Assembly: GCA_964194625.1 (NCBI GenBank)
Contig: CAXMNC010000130.1
Span: forward strand, 1 to 64,000
DNA from: SPGG2 sp964194625
GTDB lineage: Bacteria; Pseudomonadota; Gammaproteobacteria; Acidiferrobacterales; SPGG2
Direction of reading: 5' to 3'
Length of the DNA stretch: 64,000 nucleotides
A program made the translations under genes and the position numbers. How positions within the stretch are numbered: position 1 is the stretch's first letter; every line of letters starts with the position of its first letter. Under the pieces are notes generated by a model, which saw only the letters and a program-made list of their open reading frames with translations, had not been told where the DNA came from and did no database searches. Positions 50,147 through 57,230 of this stretch are shown here, piece after piece.

Positions 50147-50911
50147 ATGATACGGAGCAAGCTCAGTCTTGGGCAGAAGATCATGGATTTGGGAGAAAGT
50201 AAGGACCGGACGACAGAGTGGTTCGTTCCCACCTTTGGTCCTCTAAAGTTTCGCGTATTTATCGGTTTACTCTTCCTCCCTTATACCGGGATGGTGCTTG
50301 CGTACACGGTCATCGGGTCAATGATGGCAGAACAGATCCACTGGGAGCGTGTGGGCGCTATTGTAGTGATCTATTTTTTAGCGTTGGGAGTTGGTGCGCA
50401 TGCCTTAGACGCCCTCGGTAGCAAAGCGATCAAACCCTGGGGACAAGTTTTCACCAATGGTCAGCTCTGGGCACTCGCTATTGGAGCCGTTGTAATCGCC
50501 TACGCCATCGGTATCTATTATATGGTTCTCTATACCCCGCTTCTCTGGGTTATTGCGATCCTGGAGGGGTTTTTCCTTTTCGCCTACAATCGCGAATGGT
50601 TTAAGGGTCGATTTCATACCGATGGATGGTTCGCCTTTTCTTGGGGAATCCTTCCGGTTCTAGCTGGGTATGTCCTGCAAACTAATCGGATTTCATTGCC
50701 GATAATAATCGTGGCTGCCTCTATGGGACTGTTGAGCCTCGTAGAGATCAAGGCTTCGCGCCCTTACAAGGAGATGAAGCGAGCATCAATAGAGCATGGG
50801 CACGATATCGATAGGGCTCAAATTCAGCGGTTTGAGTCGATACTGAAAAGTATCAGTCTTGGCGTCATTCTGCTCGGAACTGGTTTGCTGAGTATTCGAT
50901 GGCTCGGCTAG
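50147..50911 (+). CDS. Polytopic membrane protein of unknown family
   Basis: 254-residue integral membrane protein with about six to seven hydrophobic helices. A conserved-looking LGVGAHALDALGSKAIKPWG loop precedes helix 3, and a cytoplasmic basic segment (RPYKEMKRASIEHGHDIDRA) precedes the last helix. The adjacent polyprenyl synthase, whose start overlaps this gene by 13 bases, suggests a prenyl-related substrate. The Asp-rich NDxxD motif of UbiA prenyltransferases is absent, so I cannot assign it to that family. The ATG is immediately after a TAA of a spurious frame. Function unknown. Confidence 0.7.
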   Translation: MIRSKLSLGQKIMDLGESKDRTTEWFVPTFGPLKFRVFIGLLFLPYTGMVLAYTVIGSMMAEQIHWERVGAIVVIYFLALGVGAHALDALGSKAIKPWGQVFTNGQLWALAIGAVVIAYAIGIYYMVLYTPLLWVIAILEGFFLFAYNREWFKGRFHTDGWFAFSWGILPVLAGYVLQTNRISLPIIIVAASMGLLSLVEIKASRPYKEMKRASIEHGHDIDRAQIQRFESILKSISLGVILLGTGLLSIRWLG

Positions 50912-51936
50912 CCGTGGAAGTGTCCACACCGAAAGAATATAGCAACATGAGCTTTCTCGATTATTGGAGGGCTATAAAGACTCAACTGGACGAGGAGTTT
51001 GTTCACCTAATACCAGAGTTTTTCGAAAACCTATCGGCGCAAGAGATTGAGGCTATCCATGGGATCCTTAAGGATGGCAAAAGAGTCCGCGGTTGTCTGG
51101 TCAGTCTCATGAGTCATGCGTTGGGAGGGAAGATCGAGGACGCGATCCCTCGGGCCATGGCAATCGAATGCATCCAGGCGGCTTCACTGATTCACGATGA
51201 TTACGTGGACGGTGACACAGTTCGAAGGAATCGCCCAGCCGTCTGGACCATTGAGGGTCCGCGAAAGGCGGTACTGCTCGGAGACGTGATCTTTGCTACG
51301 GCCTTACAAAAAATGATAGAAATGAGCCAGCGCGATGGTCTGGTGATCACGCAAGCCATTGCAACTACGGCAGCTGGAGCTTATCGCGAGCTTCACGCTG
51401 CCCCGGATTTGGCACAGGCGCTCGCCGAAGGGAAATATCGACGAGAGCACTATAACCTCATTATCCACCTCAAGACTGGGGCCCTTTTCGGCGCTGCATC
51501 GCAACTGGGAGCTATTTCGGCAGGCGCCTCCTCAGAGTTGAGCGCTCGTGCCTTCAAATTCGGCTCCCATGTAGGCGAGGCTTACCAGATCGCCGACGAT
51601 CTTGAGGAAGTTATGAATCTGGAAGCCGAATCTGAGCAGCTGTCAGCGAAGATGTCCCTTCTGACACCTGTCTTCCTTTACTTCTCCCGCGAGACGGATC
51701 TGCGTCTGGCGCGCCTTTTGGACGGGAAGGAAGACAACTTTCAGAGCTGGCTGGAACAGGTACGAACAGTGTTGAAGATGCGGATGGGAGGCGAGATCGC
51801 GAATCGCCTCGAGCGCGCAACTAGCGAGATTAGACATTTTCCCGAGAACTGCTACACCAAAATGTTGGATGCCGCTCCCTCAGAAATCGTTCGGATGATA
51901 CAGAAGACGACGTCTTCTGAAGCTGTAACCAATTAA
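50899..51936 (+). CDS. Polyprenyl synthetase family protein
   Basis: 345-residue all-alpha trans-isoprenyl diphosphate synthase homologue. The first Asp-rich motif is intact (LIHDDYVDGD, Asp100-Asp101-xx-Asp104), while the second reads DDLEE (233-237) instead of DDxxD. That change leaves two Asp and may alter metal binding or product length. GKRVRG replaces the common GGKRLRP near residue 60, another variation. An alternative ATG at 50947 would remove 16 residues and the overlap. It probably makes a C15-C30 prenyl diphosphate or, given the changed motifs, a modified function. Coupled to the upstream membrane protein. Confidence 0.85.
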   Translation: MARLAVEVSTPKEYSNMSFLDYWRAIKTQLDEEFVHLIPEFFENLSAQEIEAIHGILKDGKRVRGCLVSLMSHALGGKIEDAIPRAMAIECIQAASLIHDDYVDGDTVRRNRPAVWTIEGPRKAVLLGDVIFATALQKMIEMSQRDGLVITQAIATTAAGAYRELHAAPDLAQALAEGKYRREHYNLIIHLKTGALFGAASQLGAISAGASSELSARAFKFGSHVGEAYQIADDLEEVMNLEAESEQLSAKMSLLTPVFLYFSRETDLRLARLLDGKEDNFQSWLEQVRTVLKMRMGGEIANRLERATSEIRHFPENCYTKMLDAAPSEIVRMIQKTTSSEAVTN

Positions 51937-51949
51937 GAGTAGCTGTCCA

Positions 51950-52645
51950 CTACTTTCTGGCGGCAATGATCGCAGAGCCGTACGCAGTCAGGTATTCCAT
52001 CTGGATATCTCTAAACCCGTTTTCCCGAAGCGCCCCTTTCAATTCCGGGACCCAACGGGTCTCCCCAATGAGTAACGGCAAACCATAGAAGATCTCGCGC
52101 CAAGCGGGAAAAAACGGGCTACCAACGAGCTGCAGTGCCCTGAAGTAGAAACGCCAAATCCAAGCCAGATACGTCTTAGGTGGGTAGGTAAAGTCGTGCA
52201 TAAGAAGAACCCCATTGTCGTTGAGCATATTCTTCGTATTTCGAGTGAGGCGTGGCAGATCGGCATACTTGGCAAGGTAAGAAGAGCTTACGCAATCGAA
52301 CTTCTCAGATGGTTTGTAATCTTCAGCGCGGCTCAAGACGAACTCCACATTTCTGATGCCGAGTTTCTCAACCTTCTGTTTGGCAATCCTCAGGTATTCA
52401 TCTCGCACCTCTACACCTATGACAAGGCAGTCCGGGTAGCGCCTGGCTATGGCCAGCGTGGAGATCCCAGTACCACAGGCTAGATCCAATACCCGCGCAG
52501 GATTACGTGGGATGAGGTCGACAATTCTGCGTTTCCAGCGGCGATCGATACCAAAAGTGGCGACGTTGACCATGAAATCGTAGCTGTCGCCCGTGCCAGC
52601 AAAGAATCGGTGAACAAGTTCGAGCCTTAGATCTCTGTCGCCCAT
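51950..52645 (-). CDS. SAM-dependent methyltransferase, UbiE-like
   Basis: 231-residue class I methyltransferase. The SAM-binding motif I is VLDLACGTGISTLAIA near residue 70, motif II surrounds VIGVEVRDEYLRIA, and the AEDYKPSEKFDCVSSS segment precedes motif III. The N-terminal FFAGTGDSYDFMVNVATFGIDRRW resembles UbiE/COQ5-type quinone-ring methyltransferases. It is convergent with the polyprenyl synthase gene (13 bases apart), so the two may act on a prenylated product, which is inference. The substrate is unknown. Confidence 0.85.
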   Translation of the reverse strand: MGDRDLRLELVHRFFAGTGDSYDFMVNVATFGIDRRWKRRIVDLIPRNPARVLDLACGTGISTLAIARRYPDCLVIGVEVRDEYLRIAKQKVEKLGIRNVEFVLSRAEDYKPSEKFDCVSSSYLAKYADLPRLTRNTKNMLNDNGVLLMHDFTYPPKTYLAWIWRFYFRALQLVGSPFFPAWREIFYGLPLLIGETRWVPELKGALRENGFRDIQMEYLTAYGSAIIAARK

Positions 52646-53042
52646 ATGGGGGTCCTGATGAAGTAGCGGGAACGGTCTTAAGGGCCCAAGCCCAGTTACC
52701 GTTTAGATGAGGGTGGCCTCACGCCAATCGTAAGCGGCGAATTGTGCTTGCGCGACATCATCATCCCCGGAAACCGTAGGTGGGAACAGCCGTTCCTTTA
52801 GCGCATGGGCATACCACGCCTAGGTGAGATGCGTCAATGGAATCATTATTATTGGTAGGTCGTCGGCGCTTTGATGGTCCCTATCTCTTGGAAGATACGT
52901 TTGAATTCAACGATCAAGATTAGTGATTAATACTTGCAGACATGCTTGGCGATGGCACCCAAAGCTGGCTTATGCGCTAACACAGCTTGCAAACATGATC
53001 CGGGTCTGAAAAGCTTGTACGTGTCACTGGGGGACACATTGA
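52646..53042. other. Intergenic stretch with one tiny candidate frame
   Basis: 397 bases upstream of the CPXCG gene. It contains the weak frame at 52837-52923 and, at 53030, a GGGGGA ribosome site for the next gene. No RNA or repeat recognised. Confidence 0.5.
52837..52923 (+). CDS. Possible 28-residue peptide
   Basis: ATG eight bases after AGGTGAG; the encoded peptide contains GRRRFDGPYLLEDTFEFN, which looks protein-like and could be a truncated fragment of a larger gene. No family named. Confidence 0.25.
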   Translation: MESLLLVGRRRFDGPYLLEDTFEFNDQD

Positions 53043-53237
53043 ATGTCCATGCTCGTCGATAGACACGTTCGCTGTCCTTATTGTGGCGAGGATTTTGAGA
53101 CTCATATAGATACTTCGGCTGGCAACCAACTCTATGTCGAGGATTGCTACGTGTGTTGCCGTCCAATCTCCTTCCGCACGTTGATTGACCACGATGGAAA
53201 CTTAACGAGTATTGGGTTGCACAGGGACGATGACTGA
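53043..53237 (+). CDS. CPXCG-motif cysteine-rich protein
   Basis: 64-residue zinc-ribbon-like protein of the Cys-rich CPXCG family. The motif RCPYCGED lies near residue 11 and a second Cys pair DCYVCCRPI near 35, so a single Zn2+ is probably bound by four Cys. It has no known function. The next gene (Rof-like) starts within its last codons, so the two are translationally coupled. Cytoplasmic. Confidence 0.88.
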   Translation: MSMLVDRHVRCPYCGEDFETHIDTSAGNQLYVEDCYVCCRPISFRTLIDHDGNLTSIGLHRDDD

Positions 53238-53460
53238 TTACACCCCGATACCCTGTAGTCAATATGAGCGCTATGAGGTCGCGGTCATGCATCGCCGTCG
53301 GTTGCGATTGACATGGCACGCCGACAATATCGTCTATCGACGTATCGTGGAGCCAATCGACTTGCAAACACGGCATGGCGAAGAATTTCTGATCTGCCGA
53401 AAAAGCGGTGAAACGTTTTCTATCCGACTCGATCAAATACGCAAGGCGGAAACGTTGTGA
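53230..53460 (+). CDS. rof: Rho-binding antiterminator, Rof/YaeO family
   Basis: 76-residue Sm-like-fold protein. The family pattern is visible: MTDYTPIPCSQYERYEVAVMHRRRLRL, then the acidic EPIDLQTRHGEEFLIC and IRLDQIRKAE near the end. In E. coli Rof binds Rho and prevents its action on RNA. The ATG overlaps the CPXCG gene by eight bases, and the gene's stop overlaps the GTG of the following metallohydrolase, so the three are a tightly coupled operon. Length is typical. Confidence 0.85.
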   Translation: MTDYTPIPCSQYERYEVAVMHRRRLRLTWHADNIVYRRIVEPIDLQTRHGEEFLICRKSGETFSIRLDQIRKAETL

Positions 53461-54341
53461 ATGTACGGCCGTGGCTTGCAGTCCTATTGGCGTCGTGGAT
53501 GTCAGCGGCAGGTGCAGCAACCTGCGATTCCGATGGAGTATGGGTACAAGTCATCGGCGCCGGCAAACCAGCCTCGAGTGGATACATTGTCTGGATAAAC
53601 GGAAAGGCACGGGCGCTGATCGATGCCGGCAGCGGCAGTGCCATAAACTTCAACAACAGCAAGGCACGGGTTGCCGATCTAGATCTAGTGCTTTTTACGC
53701 ACTTGCACGTCAACCACACGGCTGACCTTGTCACCTTAGTCCAATCATCCCTGGCTGAGGGGCGTGCAAGGCCGCTGCCAATCTACGGTCCCACGCGCAG
53801 CAAACTTATGCCATCGACGGTCACGTTTGTTCGCACTTTATTTAAAAAGCAAGGAGGCCTGTATCGATACCTGGGCGAACTTGTGAGCCCGCTCGGTAAG
53901 GGGACGTACAAACTAAAGCCTCACGACATACCCGTAAAGGGCAATAATACGGTAGAGGTCTACGCCAATGAGCGCCTACGGGTCAGCGCCGCAACCGTGA
54001 TGCGCAAACCGTTACGCTCACTGGCCTGGCGCTTAGAGGTAGGCGGGAAGACTTTGGTGTTCAGCAGTGACTTAGATAGTGAAGTTAACGGCCTGCAAAC
54101 ACTGGCCCGCAACGCAGACCTACTTGTTGTGCACAACCCCAGCCGCATCAATACGAGGGATCTTTGGCAATTGCGCTATCTCTCGCTCGATGCCATCGGC
54201 CGTACCGCCAACACTGCCAACGTCAAGAAACTGGTACTGGCACACCGCAACACACAGAACCAACGCGCCATCGATGCCATCAAAGCCAACTACGCCGGAC
54301 TAAGTATCATCGCGGATGAACTTGACTGTGTAAGCCCTTGA
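53457..54341 (+). CDS. Exported metallo-beta-lactamase-fold hydrolase with altered HxHxDH
   Basis: 294-residue MBL-fold protein with a probable signal peptide (about 1-21, ending GAAT). The zinc motif is HLHVNH (His82, His84, Asn86, His87): the Asp of HxHxDH is Asn, which removes the usual site 2 ligand and general-base contact. The later SSDLDSE and LAHRN correspond to the bridging Asp and last His positions. A mononuclear site or reduced hydrolase activity is possible. The GTG start overlaps the rof-like stop, so it is translated with it. Substrate unknown. Confidence 0.82.
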   Translation: MNVRPWLAVLLASWMSAAGAATCDSDGVWVQVIGAGKPASSGYIVWINGKARALIDAGSGSAINFNNSKARVADLDLVLFTHLHVNHTADLVTLVQSSLAEGRARPLPIYGPTRSKLMPSTVTFVRTLFKKQGGLYRYLGELVSPLGKGTYKLKPHDIPVKGNNTVEVYANERLRVSAATVMRKPLRSLAWRLEVGGKTLVFSSDLDSEVNGLQTLARNADLLVVHNPSRINTRDLWQLRYLSLDAIGRTANTANVKKLVLAHRNTQNQRAIDAIKANYAGLSIIADELDCVSP

Positions 54342-54378
54342 AGTAGGTACTGGCGCTCGCTGGCTGGGGTAAAAGCAA

Positions 54379-55470
54379 TCAGAACTTTTTCGAAGATCGA
54401 TGCTGACTCAGGAAGGCATTTTGCGCTGCCTCCGTTGGCAGCTCGCGCGCCAGCAACTCATAAAGTTCCTCGAGGTTCGATGTTTTCTTGGCCGCCTTCT
54501 TGACGATGACCCTCGAGAGCGGGCCAAGATGAATCGCCAGGTCTTGTTCGGCTGTTTTTAATATTGTCAGATCCCAAGGTGACCCTGTCGTCGACAGGCC
54601 GTCAGTGGTTGGGCCGCTGTCCGGCCCCCCCGAATTTGGTTCTTGTGCTGGCTCGGGCGCCGGGGCCTTGACCAGAAACTTGGTGCGGGCATCGTCGGCG
54701 GGAATCATATTGCCGAGGACAGTGTACAGGTCTCGGGCACTAGTCGCCTGTAATGCAGCCCGATGGACTAAGACCTTGGCCAAAGGACCAATGTAGATCG
54801 CAAGATCGTCTTCTACCGTTTTTAGGAGAGCGGGATCCCAGGTAACGGCTGCCGCCGCTGAGGGTGCATTGCTGCCGACTTGGACGTTTTCGGCAGAGGC
54901 CTTGACCGTGGCGACAGTCGCATAGGTCTGTTCGTCCTCGGGCAACACTACTTCATAGACGGGATGCTGCTTGACATGCTTGTCCTTGCGCATACCGAGA
55001 TAGTGAAACAATTGCGCGTATTCCTCGGACAGACAGGCGATCACATCGTAGAAGGAACGTGAGACCAGGATTTGGTTAGGTTTGGCAAAGCTCATGACCC
55101 GCTGGGCGTTGTTGATACCATCCCCCAGCGGGTTCAGTTGCCCACTTATGCTTTTTACGACCTTGACGGGGCCGAGATTAATGCCGATCCGTATCCTAAA
55201 CGGCGTTGCGGTCTCTGTTTCCCTTAGCAGATCGCGCAGATTAAGCGCAACAAACATCGCCTCCTCGGGGTCGCCCAGGAAACACAAGGCGGCGCCGTCA
55301 CCCGTATCGACCATGATTCGTTCGGTCTCGGCAATGTTACTAACAGCATCCGCGACCAGTGTCTGCAAGTGCTCCTTCATTTCGATCTGCTGTTCCACAG
55401 GTTTCTCTGTGTACCCAGCAATATCGAGGAACACGACACTACATAACCACGTTCTACTCTGGCGCTCCAT
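54379..55470 (-). CDS. Class III nucleotide cyclase with two C-terminal GPLAKVLV-type repeats
   Basis: 363-residue soluble protein. The cyclase domain (about 8-175) keeps the metal Asp16 in FLDIAGYT, Asp58 in DTGDGAAL, and the transition-state Asn120/Arg124 pair in GDGINNAQR, so it may be active. The base-specifying Lys position is Val54, leaving ATP/GTP preference open. After a linker come two copies of a ~57-residue domain: 211-267 (WDPALLKTVEDDLAIYIGPL...) and 299-355. The same domain occurs twice in the kinase at 57231. It is the last gene of the minus-strand signalling group, 32 bases after the heme-sensor gene. No membrane helix. Confidence 0.85.
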   Translation of the reverse strand: MERQSRTWLCSVVFLDIAGYTEKPVEQQIEMKEHLQTLVADAVSNIAETERIMVDTGDGAALCFLGDPEEAMFVALNLRDLLRETETATPFRIRIGINLGPVKVVKSISGQLNPLGDGINNAQRVMSFAKPNQILVSRSFYDVIACLSEEYAQLFHYLGMRKDKHVKQHPVYEVVLPEDEQTYATVATVKASAENVQVGSNAPSAAAAVTWDPALLKTVEDDLAIYIGPLAKVLVHRAALQATSARDLYTVLGNMIPADDARTKFLVKAPAPEPAQEPNSGGPDSGPTTDGLSTTGSPWDLTILKTAEQDLAIHLGPLSRVIVKKAAKKTSNLEELYELLARELPTEAAQNAFLSQHRSSKKF

Positions 55471-55502
55471 TATCCGTAAGTCCTAGATCCATGGCCGCAC
55501 CC

Positions 55503-56375
55503 CTATTCTTCTAACATGACCATCGCCTTCTCAAGGCTACGGCGCATGCGGTTAAAGGACGCGGCAAGCACACCGATTTCATCCTTGCCACGCTCCGAGA
55601 ATTCCGCCGCGTTCATATTTCCCTTGCTAACCTGATCGGCAATCTCCGACATCTCGGTTACGGGCCCGATGACAATATAGCGCAGCATTATGTTAATAAT
55701 AATGATAATGACAACAAAGACCGCCACCAGCGATATCATGAACGTTTCAAACGCCTCTCGCGCCTTCTGCAGGGGAACGGCCATTGGTACCGAGACAATG
55801 CGGGCACCAACAATCTCGTTCAACTTCCAGCCAAAACCATTGGAATCGCCGTATTTCGCCAACAACGTCTTGGGCGCGGCCTCCACCGTGCTGTGGCACG
55901 TCAGACAGCCGGGATTCTTGATCTGCATCGGGCGCGCCAGGTATAGCGAGTCCCCAGTCGGCGTTTTACGCACGCCTATGAGTTCTTTATGGTCTGGGTT
56001 GTTTCGAAAATCTTGAACGATATCTGCTTCCCAGGCGACCGCGCGGTTGCGCGGATTAGAGGGATTAAGCGTTGCTTCCTTGTAGGCATATTCAGGGTGC
56101 TTTTCGCGAAGCTTATTGAACGTCTGTGTGGCGGCGTAGGCCGGTACACTTTGGGACACAAATACCTTTTTCATCTGTAATCGCAAGAGAGGTCTGATCT
56201 CACTAACGGTGTAGCCCCGAACCGCCAACGCCGATTCCATCATTAAGCCGGCGCGTTCTGTCACTTCCTTCTTCGCATTCGTCTGCAATATATTCCATGA
56301 GAGCAATGCGGTGATCGCCAAACCGATGGAGAACACCAGTATCAGGACCAGATTGAATTTAAGTGTCAGTTTCAT
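55503..56375 (-). CDS. Membrane sensor with Tll0287-like c-heme domain and HAMP
   Basis: 290-residue inner-membrane protein. TM1 lies at about 8-29, then a periplasmic Tll0287-like (DUF3365) PAS-type domain with one c-type heme motif CLTCH (157-161). TM2 at about 212-233 leads into a cytoplasmic HAMP domain (232-285, ending LAASFNRMRRSLEKAM). The protein ends there: no kinase, cyclase or MCP output domain follows. It probably senses redox state, NO or O2 through the heme and signals to a partner protein. ATG 56375 is preceded by GGAGGAGC. Directly downstream lies the cyclase gene. Confidence 0.88.
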   Translation of the reverse strand: MKLTLKFNLVLILVFSIGLAITALLSWNILQTNAKKEVTERAGLMMESALAVRGYTVSEIRPLLRLQMKKVFVSQSVPAYAATQTFNKLREKHPEYAYKEATLNPSNPRNRAVAWEADIVQDFRNNPDHKELIGVRKTPTGDSLYLARPMQIKNPGCLTCHSTVEAAPKTLLAKYGDSNGFGWKLNEIVGARIVSVPMAVPLQKAREAFETFMISLVAVFVVIIIIINIMLRYIVIGPVTEMSEIADQVSKGNMNAAEFSERGKDEIGVLAASFNRMRRSLEKAMVMLEE

Positions 56376-56434
56376 AGCTCCTCCTTTTACCCCGTTGTCA
56401 CCCTTTGTAATCTGGTTCCAGGGTTTGTGAACAA

Positions 56435-56902
56435 CTATCCACAATCCGGCAGCTTGGCATACGCCTTGGTAAACCCTATTAAGCTGAACGTAGCCGTCTT
56501 CGTGCCGGTATCCGGATAGGTCGGCCAGAATTCTAGTGTGAGTGTGGCCCGGCGTCCTTCTTTGAACTGTTCTATGATATTCGAGATGTCTTTCGCGAAC
56601 ACGAGTTTCTGCTCTAAATAGACGCTATCCGGTTTTATGAGTTCATGTTTGTCGACGCGAACGCCGACATCGGGATCATCCGCGTCGACGTTCGATCTGG
56701 TTATAACCACTAAAGTCGTGCTGTCGAGCTGCAGAAAGACCTCGGTATCCTGATAGCCGTCATCGATAGTTTGGACGGGCGACTCGACCACACAATGCGA
56801 TTCATCCTTAACAGGATCGTAAGCCACCTTCGCCGTCCAGTCGGCGCTGGCGGCCTGACTTGCCAAAACCGCAACTGCTACAAAAATAAGCTTCGCTTTC
56901 AA
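56435..56902 (-). CDS. Exported hypothetical protein in the signalling cluster
   Basis: 155-residue protein with a classical signal peptide (about 1-20, MKAKLIFVAVAVLASQAASA). A beta-rich mature domain follows, ending YAKLPDCG, with cysteines near 37 and 154 that may form a disulfide. I recognise no family. It is 59 bases upstream of the heme-sensor gene on the same strand, so it could be a periplasmic partner of that sensor (inference). Confidence 0.75.
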   Translation of the reverse strand: MKAKLIFVAVAVLASQAASADWTAKVAYDPVKDESHCVVESPVQTIDDGYQDTEVFLQLDSTTLVVITRSNVDADDPDVGVRVDKHELIKPDSVYLEQKLVFAKDISNIIEQFKEGRRATLTLEFWPTYPDTGTKTATFSLIGFTKAYAKLPDCG

Positions 56903-57230
56903 ATCGCCTTCCCCGCGGAACCATTATTATCACTGTTACCGATCAGGCGGCGTATTCTCGATGGAAGCTGTTGTCGCACGCGTCGATCCGGTCTGCTGCC
57001 TCCTTTATGTCAGTTGACGATACCTATGCGTATACGGCGCCCCGCCAGAACCATGGTTCAGTCTTACCAGAATCCAGCCCAGTCGAATGGTGTTGGCACC
57101 CGCACAGAGTGGAAATCTTAACATAACAGGTGCCCGCCAGCGGGCCGTGAGCAACTTCTGGGCACACATGCCAGCGACGGTCCAACGTGCGATGTTAGCG
57201 AATGGTCGTCAACGCTGCCAATCAGCGTCG
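56903..57230. other. Gene-free stretch
   Basis: 328 bases between the exported hypothetical gene and the kinase stop, on the minus-strand cluster. No repeat, RNA or promoter-like element that I trust; it separates the kinase from the other three signalling genes. Confidence 0.5.

Noticed and set aside
49944..50147. 67-codon frame whose TAA overlaps the ATG of the membrane protein gene
   Set aside because: No ribosome site, no family resemblance, and composition is like noncoding sequence.
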